From: Sergeia podlipaevii
Lineage: Eukaryota > Euglenozoa > Kinetoplastea > Trypanosomatida > Trypanosomatidae
Reading direction: 5' to 3'
Length of the DNA stretch: 12,233 nucleotides
Assembly: GCA_030849805.1 (NCBI GenBank)
Contig: JASANZ010001729.1
Span: 1-12,233 of the forward strand
Part shown: positions 1 through 7,173 of the stretch, piece after piece
How the letters are laid out: each line of letters opens with the position of its first letter
Position numbering within the stretch: the stretch's first letter is position 1
The notes under the pieces: model-generated
What the model was told of the DNA's origin: nothing
The model's database searches: none
The model's input: the letters and a program-made list of their open reading frames with translations, nothing else
Made by a program: the position numbers and the translations under genes

Positions 1-429
1 GAGACTTGGTTAGTTACCTCCCCTCTCCTTCCCCCACTCACCTATCATTCCCTCTTACCTTCGCATCTTCGCCGTCTTTTTTTTTCTTCAATATTCTCTT
101 TTTTTTCTTTCGTTCGTTCAATGAATAAAAACAAAAGAGGACCCGATGCCAGTCAGATACCAAAGCTAATACAAATGGAACGCAAATATATATATATAAG
201 AAATCAGTACAACAACATTAAACCCGGTGCTACAAACTTTCTTCTCCCAGCCTGATGAAAAGAGCAAATATAAATATATATATTCAAAGAAGAGTCAAAT
301 CGCAATATGCCAAATATGCCTCACTTTTTTTCCCCTTCTGTACGGCATCAAGTGTGGCTTTCAGCCATAGTCGTATTTCATTTCTGTCTATCTGTTTGAC
401 TTCCTCTCTTATTCCTTCGTGTTTGTTTG

Positions 430-446
430 TATATATATATATATAT
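430..446. repeat. (TA)n microsatellite
   Basis: An uninterrupted TA dinucleotide run in the AT-rich non-coding region. A second, shorter TA run lies at about 186-198. Confidence 0.9.
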
Positions 447-449
447 TAT

Positions 450-536
450 TTATTTATCAGCGCCTGTGTGCATGTCTCTGTCATCTCCACCTGCGTAATA
501 TTTTGCTTCTCCACGGCTGGCGGTCGAGGCTGGCAT
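450..536 (-). other. Candidate 28-codon micro-ORF, weakly supported
   Basis: On the minus strand an ATG at 536 opens a 28-codon frame ending in TAA at 452-450. It begins MPASTASRGEAKYY and is Ala/Gly/Asp-rich, unlike the Phe/Lys-rich junk translations around it. It lies in a locally GC-richer patch (about 490-555) and about 40 bases downstream of a possible trans-splice acceptor (AG at 576-575 after the purine-only plus-strand stretch 602-628). A frame this short is expected by chance, no family is recognised, and nothing else supports expression. It is recorded only so it can be tested. Confidence 0.12.
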
Positions 537-574
537 GCGCGTGCAAGAGTGTCATCAATACAAAAAAGCACTGG

Positions 575-628
575 CTATGCCGTCGAGTACATTCAAAAAT
601 CAAAAGAGAAAAAAAAAGAAAGAAAAGA
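575..628 (-). promoter_or_regulatory. Possible trans-splice acceptor without a following large gene
   Basis: The plus strand is purely purine from 602 to 628, which is a 27-base polypyrimidine tract on the minus strand. The first AG after it on that strand is at 576-575. This is the strongest such tract in the left non-coding region. In trypanosomatids such tracts direct both spliced-leader addition to the next gene and polyadenylation of the previous one. No sizeable minus-strand reading frame follows before the window edge. Confidence 0.3.
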
Positions 629-808
629 TTTGAAAAAAAAAGGCTGTGATGAACACGGTGCATAAGAGGAAAACAAGAAGCGTCGCACGACGGTTTTTTT
701 TTTTCGCTGTGTTCACCTCGTTCACCTACACACAAACACAAAAAAACAAAAAAAAAGTTGACTTCAAATAGTAATAATAATAAGTGAAATGAATAACAAC
801 AAGGGGAA

Positions 809-819
809 GGGGGGGGGGG
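809..819. repeat. 11-base G homopolymer
   Basis: An uninterrupted run of eleven G on the plus strand within AT-rich sequence. A shorter G8 run is at 3652-3659, and a C6-T-C5 tract lies at about 7040-7051. Confidence 0.85.
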
Positions 820-922
820 AATAGTAGTGATGATACGCTCTCTCCACACGCTTCCCCCACTATGTCAAAGAGATTTTTTTTTTGCTATTTGAGGTATAAA
901 AACATACAGTGCGCTTCAAGGT

Positions 923-945
923 GAAAGAAAGAAAGAAAGAAAGAA
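923..945. repeat. (GAAA)n microsatellite
   Basis: Five perfect GAAA tetranucleotide units plus a partial one. Read on the minus strand it is a TTTC pyrimidine tract, so it could also be seen by the splicing machinery. Confidence 0.88.
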
Positions 946-1805
946 CAATTCAGGCCCATGCATACCTATGCATACATCCCACCACACAAAAAAAAAAAAG
1001 ACACGTATAAAGAAAAAGAACTACGCACCCAAAAATTCTACTCAAGCGCTACAAAAATAAATACACCTCCTCCATCCAATTAGGCATTAAATCCGAAACA
1101 CAAGAGCAATCCCTTCTGTTCTCGGGTTATCCTTGTGTGTACATACGCATGTTTTCATCTCTTCCAAATTCCATCTTTATATGCATTTCTCCCTTATGCT
1201 TTTCCCGCTTTTTGTCCTCATGGTATCTCTCTCTCTTATTGTGCTGAAAAGAAAAAAAAACTTTCTGCTCGCCAGCTATTTTTACTTTTTTTTTAAAGCG
1301 CTAAGCAGTAAATGAATTTATATATCCGCTCTCAGGATATGTGCACATTGATTTCTCTACATAAAAAAAATAGCTTGTCAGCACAAGCCAACATCTGAAG
1401 CGCAAACATTTTAGAGGGCACCTGGGACGGAGGAAAATACAAAGAACAGGTGGAAGAAAAAAAAAAGAATATAATCATCTGTGCATTGAAAACGATCTGT
1501 CACTCATGTCAAGGATCTCACCTTCAAGAAAAAAAAAAAACTACTCACGGAGGTGCCCAACGCGTGAAATACAACGAGAGTAAGGGAGGCAGGAGAAAAT
1601 AAGTTTAATACAACAAGAAGGGAAATGTACGAGGGCCCGTATAGCAACAAACAAAGTAAATAACATGAAAAAAAAAATGAGTGAGAGAAGAATCAAAGAG
1701 ATACAAAGTAAAAGAACGGGATAGGGAAATGCTGGAAGATAGGCGCTACCTAGCCACATACCTTTCCTCGTCCTCCTTCTCTTTCAGCAAAAACTGTCCT
1801 GCATC

Positions 1806-1823
1806 CACACACACACACACACA
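1806..1823. repeat. (CA)n microsatellite
   Basis: Nine CA dinucleotides in a row, about 120 bases downstream of the stop of the coiled-coil gene, so probably inside its 3' UTR. Confidence 0.9.
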
Positions 1824-1944
1824 GTTGTATCTTACGGGGCCCGAATCACAAAGATACGGAAAAAAAACGATCATTTCCTTTCTTGAGAGTTCTCAGCCCG
1901 CATTCCCCCCTTCTTCTTCTCTACTCACCCTCGCTTCTCGATAT

Positions 1945-3243
1945 TTACCTGCGAACAGAAACGCGCTTGACCGAAGACGCCGCCTTTATCTTGCTATTCA
2001 ACTGCTGCTTCAGTTGATAGTTGTCGCGCTTGATGTCCTCAATCTGGTTGCGGTGCTTCTGGTGCTCTCTCTGAAGGGTGCCCATCAGCTCGTTCATCGC
2101 GTTCGTCTTACCAGCCGACATGCTATCCTCTTGGCGTGCACGAGCATTGTGGGACTCAATATACTTGCCTAGCTTCGCCTCCAGGGCCTGGATGGCGCTC
2201 TCCTTCTCTAGCACAAGCATGTTCTTACGCGCCACACTCGTGCGCATCATCTCGTTGTTCTTGTACAGCAGGCGATAGGTGTCGATGGGGATAAACTCCT
2301 CCTCAGGCAGCACCTCCGCAACGCTCTGTGGCTCCTCGCGCGAGGCGGACGGTACGAGCGCGGACTTGGACACGTTTCGCTCAAATTCCTTCTGCAGCTT
2401 CATCTCCTGAAGTGACCTCATGGTGAGATCAAGACGCTTCTGCAGTTGCTCCTGGCGCGCGATCTGGGCCTGTACAACAGCATCCTGCCGGCGCGTCGCC
2501 ACCTTGAGCTCGCCGACAGCATCAGAGAGGAACTCCTTGTCGGCCTCCATGCACTCCACGCTGTTGATCACGATACCATCTGATTCTTGCATCTCCACAA
2601 GAGCACGCTCCATGTTGCCGTCATCCAACTGCAGGCGCTTCAGCTTCGCCTGGGCCTCGCGGATGTCCCTCTGCTTGACGAGGATGTCATTGTAGACCTT
2701 GTTGAGCGAAATCTCCATCTCCTTTCCAGCATCCAGCTGCGCTTGCAGCTTGACGATAGCATCCTCCTTCTTCTTTATACTCACCTTTGATTGCTTGAGC
2801 TCCTGACGGATCTGCGCTTCAAGCACCGCCATCTCATGCACATTGCCCCCTTGCTTTTCGATATCCTCGAGGCTGGTGCTGTTAAAGTTCTCGTGCCAGC
2901 CGGTCACCTCGCACAACATGTCCAGCTCGTCCGTGTGCTTCTTCAGCAGTTTGACGCGTTCACGGAGCTGCTTCTCTTGCACCTTGCTCTCTCGGGCAAG
3001 AAGCTCATTACGCCTGATGGCAATCTTGAGTTGGTTCTGAAGTCGAACGACGCTGTCCATGGCATCCTCAGCGGCAATTTCCGCGTTGTTCTTCCGCGCA
3101 GCGCTCTCGTATTCGATGATTTGGCGGTTGACATCGTCCTCCTGGTTCTCCTCCTGAATCATCGCAAGCTCTTTATCGAGCTCGGCTAGCTCAGTCGTAA
3201 ACTTGGCCACAAGGTCCTCGTAGTGCATCGACTCACGGGACAT
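1945..3243 (-). CDS. Unrecognised coiled-coil protein (432 aa)
   Basis: I do not recognise a family. The protein is almost entirely alpha-helical, rich in Glu, Gln, Lys, Arg and Leu with heptad-like spacing. Coiled-coil stretches run roughly over residues 8-112, 135-220, 240-292 and 325-422. The first break includes the short segment VTGWHENFNSTS (113-124), with the only tryptophan. The second is a Pro/Glu-rich linker around 297-322. The tail is basic and ends VSVRR. There is no signal peptide, membrane segment or enzymatic motif. Such proteins are common in the trypanosomatid cytoskeleton (axoneme, basal body, flagellum attachment), so a structural role is a reasonable inference but only that. 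The ATG at 3243 is the first one after a strong trans-splice acceptor, and no other ATG occurs in the predicted 119-base leader. The Sfi1-like gene lies 694 bases upstream. Confidence 0.9.
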   Translation of the reverse strand: MSRESMHYEDLVAKFTTELAELDKELAMIQEENQEDDVNRQIIEYESAARKNNAEIAAEDAMDSVVRLQNQLKIAIRRNELLARESKVQEKQLRERVKLLKKHTDELDMLCEVTGWHENFNSTSLEDIEKQGGNVHEMAVLEAQIRQELKQSKVSIKKKEDAIVKLQAQLDAGKEMEISLNKVYNDILVKQRDIREAQAKLKRLQLDDGNMERALVEMQESDGIVINSVECMEADKEFLSDAVGELKVATRRQDAVVQAQIARQEQLQKRLDLTMRSLQEMKLQKEFERNVSKSALVPSASREEPQSVAEVLPEEEFIPIDTYRLLYKNNEMMRTSVARKNMLVLEKESAIQALEAKLGKYIESHNARARQEDSMSAGKTNAMNELMGTLQREHQKHRNQIEDIKRDNYQLKQQLNSKIKAASSVKRVSVRR

Positions 3244-3937
3244 TGAATTCGGGTTTTCTTTAATTGAAAGGAAATAAGTGACACGTGAAAAAAAAAAAGT
3301 GAAGAGAAATGCGTTTCTTGTGTAGAATATGTAAAGTAATATAGGTGGAGAGCCGAAAGGTACTGAGGAAAGAAAAAAAAAAAAATGGAGATATCACTTT
3401 TTTTTTTTTACTTCTCTCCTTATGCTCTTCAGATTGCTACGCTTCACGTAAGAACTACTTTTTCCTATTTTCTTTTATGTATAAATAAAGGTAAGATAAA
3501 ATGAAATGAAATCGCACGGATTGCTAATTTTAATCTACAAAGCAACATGCGAGAAAAAAAAAACGCATTTTAAAAGAAGAAGAAAGAAAGGGGGAAAAAG
3601 AAAATACATTTGTACGCGCATGTACATTGCTGCAGGAGTAAGTACATATATGGGGGGGGAAGGTGAATTCACTCCTCCTCACATGCCTATTTGTCCTCGT
3701 AGCTGTGGTAGCCTCTGACACATCATACCATCGCTATTTTCATTATCGGCGTCTATATGTATCCCCATGATAGGAAGACAAAAAAAAAAGCCTTGGGCTG
3801 GACTCTAAGCAGGAAAAATAACACAAAGAAAAGATGATCATCTATCACATCATTTCAAGATAGCTATCAAAACACAAGAAATGAAGAAAGCAGCACGACA
3901 TCACAGCTCAAGTCCTCTCTTCCACCGAATCATTCTT
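3244..3937. other. Spacer between the Sfi1-like and coiled-coil genes
   Basis: 694 bases without a credible gene. It holds the 3' UTR of the Sfi1-like gene and the 5' UTR and splice acceptor of the coiled-coil gene. It has many A and T homopolymers, a T11 run at 3400-3410 and a G8 run at 3652-3659. The small open frames on both strands (about 60-70 codons) are low-complexity and show no family resemblance. Confidence 0.75.
3363..3385 (-). promoter_or_regulatory. Predicted trans-splice acceptor for the coiled-coil gene
   Basis: Read on the minus strand, a 21-base pyrimidine-only tract (3385-3365) ends in TTTCTTTCCTCAG, with the AG at 3364-3363. This is a textbook 3' splice-site shape. It would give a 119-base 5' UTR (3362-3244) with no upstream ATG. 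The use of spliced-leader addition is inferred from the organism type. Confidence 0.7.
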
Positions 3938-6532
3938 CTAAGCTAAGCGCACACCCTCCACCTGCGGCAAAGTCTCGAGCGTCAAGCGGCGGCGCCACCG
4001 GCCAAAGCAGGCGCGCAGAGTCACCTCTTTGCGTAGCGTTTCCAACACACTCGTAGAGAGACGTGACTGACGGATCTGATGTGTGCGGGCTCTCCATCGT
4101 CGCACACATCCCAGCAGCAGAATTGTTTCTCTTATGGTATCGGCAACACACTGAGACGCCCGAAATGCGGACTGTTCGGCAGATCGCAATCTCCAGAAAC
4201 CAAAAAGTCTCCGCAGCTTCTGCGCACTCAGCTGGCGCTGCCCAGCCTGCACAGACGCCTTTAAGTGCCAACGCAGAAATACGCAGCTCTGTCCGGCACG
4301 AACATACACCATAGATGCGATGTGATTTAGCTGGCGACGCCGCCATCGTACAACCCACAGGTCCCACACAACCCTCTGTATTTCTCTCTCATTCTGCTTG
4401 CGTGCGAGGCGCGACAGCCAGCACTTCATCACACGCAAGCGCACAGTGCGCAGATGTATCCGATCGGCTGCTCTACTTTGCTGACGCACACGCCAGATGA
4501 AGAAGCAGCGCTGAAGCAGGCATCCTTGTGCCACTCTACGCGCACAAGTGGACTTGTAGGGGGCAAGCCGCAGAGGTGAGGGGTCGATATGCACTCGCAA
4601 CTGTCGACTAAGTACCTGTGCATCCACCTGAGGCGGAAGAACAGCAGGAGGAAGAAGGAAGGAAACTCCCAGAGAATGAGCAGAAGGTGCTGCGGTGACA
4701 GTCTCCACACTACGACGAGGTTCAACGTCTACTGTCTTATCATCCAATGGTGCAGGAGCTGGAGGGTGCCGCGCGGGTACAGGTGCGAGTGTTCGCATTT
4801 GACACAGCACACGCTGCATAAGAGCGCGCTCGTACACCCACGCTGCAAGTCGCATCTCCAGACGGCGCTCCGTGCGTCCCTTCCAGTATCTAAAAGCCTT
4901 CGCAAGCGCTACACGCGGTAGCTGACAGGTCACCACCACGACTGCAGTGCCTACCCTATCTCCTTCCTCCCTCTCGAATATGCTTGAAGAGGAAGAAACA
5001 AAGATGTTGTGGTAGCGCGGTCTTCGAGCACGCGATATCGCCCCAAAGACATCGGCGCGGTCGCACAGAGATTTGTGGGTTCGCCTTCTCTCAAAAGCAG
5101 TTCTCCACAACTCCAGGTACCGTCTCTGTCGTCCCGCCTCCATCACGGCTCGCGCGCCTGCCCGTGATGCGAGACCACTGCAGTATGCTCGTACGTAATG
5201 AACCCTAATCTTGCGAGTTTCCACCGCGCGGCGCCACACCGATAGTACAACGAGCAGCAAGCGATGACGCCGGCGCGCTTCAGCCTTGGCTGCTGCCGCC
5301 CATCCACGCACCAGGCGTCTTTGAATGTAGTAGTCGTGCCTGAGCTCCACCTCCTCAAGAAGCTTACGGCGGCGGTAAACGCACAAGCGAAGATAACGAA
5401 GAACGAACTGTGCGAGTGCGCGCTCCTTAGCAACGCGCAGAATAAGCAACGATACAGACTCTAGCTGAGGTAGCTCTTTGCTCGTCGAAGACAAGCGAGC
5501 AGCAGGCTGGCCATGCAAGGCAGATGCCTCAGCAATAAGCGAGCCTTGATTTGAGCTTGCCAAGCTAGCAGCCACCTTGCTCAGCGCGCTCGCCCTCAGT
5601 GAAAGAGAAGGCTTGCCTGTAGCTGGTCTTGTGGCTACTCCATCTCTTCCTGCTGCTAGTGCTGCTTCGATGCCTTTCTGCCCTTGCCGGTTTCGCAGAG
5701 GCGCTGTTGCGTAATAACCTTGCAGCAGCCCACGCTCGCTGGCGGCGGCTACAGCAGTATAAAGCGAGCGGTTAAAACGCGTGTAGTCTTCTGAAGAGTC
5801 CCGCAGTGAGGGTAACTCAGGATAGCGAGCAGGTGGAATGAACGGCTTCGGGTTCACAAAGCCGCTCGTAGACAAGGAGTGGTCTGATGGTAGCGTACTG
5901 TGATGCTGCCGCCGCTGGCGCGCGCCATCGCCAGCCGGAGTACATGCCGCTGCTGCTACCTCTCTTGTGGATGAATGAGAAGCTAACCGTAGGGAGCCAC
6001 TAGAGGAAGCAGGACGAAAACTGTGGGCAGAGAGGCGTTGATCAGACTGGAGCTGTGCACGCCGCTCTGTTACTGAAAGAGGCAAACTAAAACTTGAGCG
6101 TTGCGCTTTGGAAGAAAACACGCCCGTGATGGATAGGCGTGAGACTGGACGACAATCAAGCACACACTGCCACACCGCACGTAAAATTAGCGCGTTCACC
6201 CTCAGCACATCACTTCTCGCGTGCTCCAAGTCCAGCGCTAACTGTCGAAGCGATACCTCCTCTCCTTCCTCAACGGTGTCATCATCATTGTATCGCTGCC
6301 CCTCAACGTCTTTTGAGTATGCAGAGTCATGTCCTTCGTATCCGTGGAAGCCACTATGCACAGCAACATCAATAATCTCCGGATCTAAATCCTGCTTGGT
6401 TCTATGAGAAACAGACGATTCAATGGTACCACGGCGCCCTCGGGTAGAGAGTGGCGCGTGTGCAAGCGCGGCAACTGTCTCATCAGGCTCACTATCGTAA
6501 AAGTTTAAACCTCGATTAATGGAGAGACTCAT
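3938..6532 (-). CDS. Sfi1-like centrin-binding repeat protein (864 aa)
   Basis: The C-terminal half carries repeated basic helices of the form aromatic-x-x-W-[RK], as in LSVWRRA, LELWRTA, FRYWKGR, FFIWRVR, FGFWRLR and FGRWRRR. With the ATG at 6532 as residue 1, the key tryptophans are at about 411, 433, 476, 550, 680, 705, 726, 755, 780, 813 and 846. Spacing is 21-33 residues in the C-terminal run, which resembles the Sfi1 repeat. In known Sfi1 proteins each repeat binds a centrin and the array forms a filament at spindle poles, centrioles or basal bodies. A basal-body role here is therefore inference. The N-terminal 380 residues are Ser/Ala/Arg-rich and look disordered, with an acidic patch at 83-92. 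A Pro-rich linker (about 582-635) splits the array. The open frame extends to 6595 only through a GTG; those extra 21 codons would mimic a hydrophobic signal peptide and are probably leader sequence. Other helical Trp/Arg-rich scaffolds remain possible. Confidence 0.72.
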   Translation of the reverse strand: MSLSINRGLNFYDSEPDETVAALAHAPLSTRGRRGTIESSVSHRTKQDLDPEIIDVAVHSGFHGYEGHDSAYSKDVEGQRYNDDDTVEEGEEVSLRQLALDLEHARSDVLRVNALILRAVWQCVLDCRPVSRLSITGVFSSKAQRSSFSLPLSVTERRAQLQSDQRLSAHSFRPASSSGSLRLASHSSTREVAAAACTPAGDGARQRRQHHSTLPSDHSLSTSGFVNPKPFIPPARYPELPSLRDSSEDYTRFNRSLYTAVAAASERGLLQGYYATAPLRNRQGQKGIEAALAAGRDGVATRPATGKPSLSLRASALSKVAASLASSNQGSLIAEASALHGQPAARLSSTSKELPQLESVSLLILRVAKERALAQFVLRYLRLCVYRRRKLLEEVELRHDYYIQRRLVRGWAAAAKAEARRRHRLLLVVLSVWRRAVETRKIRVHYVRAYCSGLASRAGARAVMEAGRQRRYLELWRTAFERRRTHKSLCDRADVFGAISRARRPRYHNIFVSSSSSIFEREEGDRVGTAVVVVTCQLPRVALAKAFRYWKGRTERRLEMRLAAWVYERALMQRVLCQMRTLAPVPARHPPAPAPLDDKTVDVEPRRSVETVTAAPSAHSLGVSFLLPPAVLPPQVDAQVLSRQLRVHIDPSPLRLAPYKSTCARRVAQGCLLQRCFFIWRVRQQSRAADRIHLRTVRLRVMKCWLSRLARKQNEREIQRVVWDLWVVRWRRRQLNHIASMVYVRAGQSCVFLRWHLKASVQAGQRQLSAQKLRRLFGFWRLRSAEQSAFRASQCVADTIRETILLLGCVRRWRARTHQIRQSRLSTSVLETLRKEVTLRACFGRWRRRLTLETLPQVEGVRLA

Positions 6533-6641
6533 AGAGAGAAAGAGAACACAAATGAAAAGTAAACAATATGAGCAAGTGAATCTAGATAATAACACGTAAT
6601 ATATATGTCTTGCTGATGTCGTGCTTTTTTTTTCTTAATCT

Positions 6642-6710
6642 TTAAAAATATATAATAGTACAAAAGAAACGCTGACGTTTGTTGCAAGGAACTACGTCCC
6701 TAGCAGTCAT
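6642..6710 (-). promoter_or_regulatory. 22-codon upstream ORF in the Sfi1-like leader
   Basis: An ATG at 6710 on the minus strand opens a 22-codon frame ending in TAA at 6644-6642, 109 bases before the main ATG. It would lie inside the 5' UTR if either candidate acceptor (6753-6757 or 6721-6722) is used. Upstream ORFs generally reduce translation of the main frame. Whether this one is in the mature mRNA depends on the real splice site. Confidence 0.35.
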
Positions 6711-6752
6711 TTAGAACCTGCTGTATTTTATAAAAAGAAAAAAACAGCTGCA

Positions 6753-6786
6753 CTGCTTAAAGAGAGAAGGAAATTGAGAAGAAAGT
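6753..6786 (-). promoter_or_regulatory. Candidate trans-splice acceptor for the Sfi1-like gene
   Basis: On the minus strand a long pyrimidine-rich stretch (6786-6761) is followed by AAG at 6758-6756 and then CAG at 6755-6753. It gives a leader of about 220 bases to the ATG at 6532. A second candidate is the CAG ending at 6721, downstream of a short T-rich tract (6744-6732). The sequence does not decide between them. Confidence 0.5.
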
Positions 6787-7173
6787 GATAACAAGAGCAA
6801 CAGAATTCTTTTATAGTATTGTTTTTTTTTTATCGCAAAAGTCGACACAAGCAAAGCGTAATCTGCATCTTTACAGTTCACTAAGAAAAAAAAAACCGTT
6901 AAACCAAGACAATTATAAGAGATGTGTGTTTGTGTATAGCACTTAATGTCTGTAATAAAACTTATTTTTTTTTCTTTGCAATGACTCGCACTACAATGAT
7001 AAGCAGTTCAGCAATTGAGCTCATCGCGCGCGTGTTGATCCCCCCTCCCCCATCATCCCCTCTCCCTTTCTCATCATCACCACCGCTGCTTCACCTGCTT
7101 GGCCTTGCTCTCACGAGTACAACGGGGGAAAAACAACAGGAGCAGCGAAGTTAACCTCGTATGGGTGCGAACG

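Larger units (their letters stand above)
1..1944. other. Long AT-rich non-coding region downstream of the coiled-coil gene
   Basis: No convincing gene is seen on either strand over 1.94 kb. The open frames here translate to homopolymer-driven, low-complexity peptides (Lys/Phe/Ile/Tyr runs) without any domain. On the minus strand all three frames are closed by stops within the first 45 bases, so no minus-strand gene exits the window to the left. The region holds several 8-13 base A or T runs, (TA)n, (GAAA)n and (CA)n microsatellites and an 11-base G run at 809-819. The simplest reading is the 3' UTR of the gene ending at 1945 plus intergenic spacer. It is about three times longer than the other spacers here, so it may also be the end of a transcription unit. 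Confidence 0.7.
6533..7173. other. Spacer between the PhyH-like and Sfi1-like genes
   Basis: About 640 bases of AT-rich sequence without a credible gene: the 3' UTR of the PhyH-like gene, then the leader of the Sfi1-like gene. A C-rich tract (C6-T-C5, about 7040-7051) and CT-rich sequence to 7100 lie close to the PhyH-like stop. A plus-strand open frame at 6924-7154 is low-complexity Ser/Pro/Leu and is not taken as a gene. Confidence 0.75.

Noticed and set aside
1..254. 84-codon open stretch on the plus strand from the window edge, with a CT-rich tract at 17-120
   Set aside because: Its first ATG (121) gives only 44 residues of AT-rich translation, and the first part is translated polypyrimidine. 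It could be the 3' tail of a frame, but nothing supports a gene.
255..665. 136-codon plus-strand frame in the left non-coding region
   Set aside because: It is driven by TA repeats and poly-A runs (YIYIYY, KSKEKKKERK). No family resemblance and not on the transcribed strand.
825..840. GTGATGA box C-like motif, considered as a box C/D snoRNA
   Set aside because: No paired CTGA D box at the right distance and no terminal stem was found.
481..849. 122-codon minus-strand frame in the left non-coding region
   Set aside because: The translation is Phe/Leu/Cys/Pro runs from pyrimidine homopolymers. It overlaps the predicted splice tract and looks like spacer.
1321..1341. ATATCC/GGATAT inverted repeat with a 7-base loop
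   Set aside because: Only six pairs, mostly A-T, in AT-rich DNA; expected by chance.
1681..2172. 163-codon plus-strand frame overlapping the end of the coiled-coil gene
   Set aside because: Its first half is low-complexity and its second half is the mirror of coiled-coil codons (Leu/Val-rich). There is no domain.
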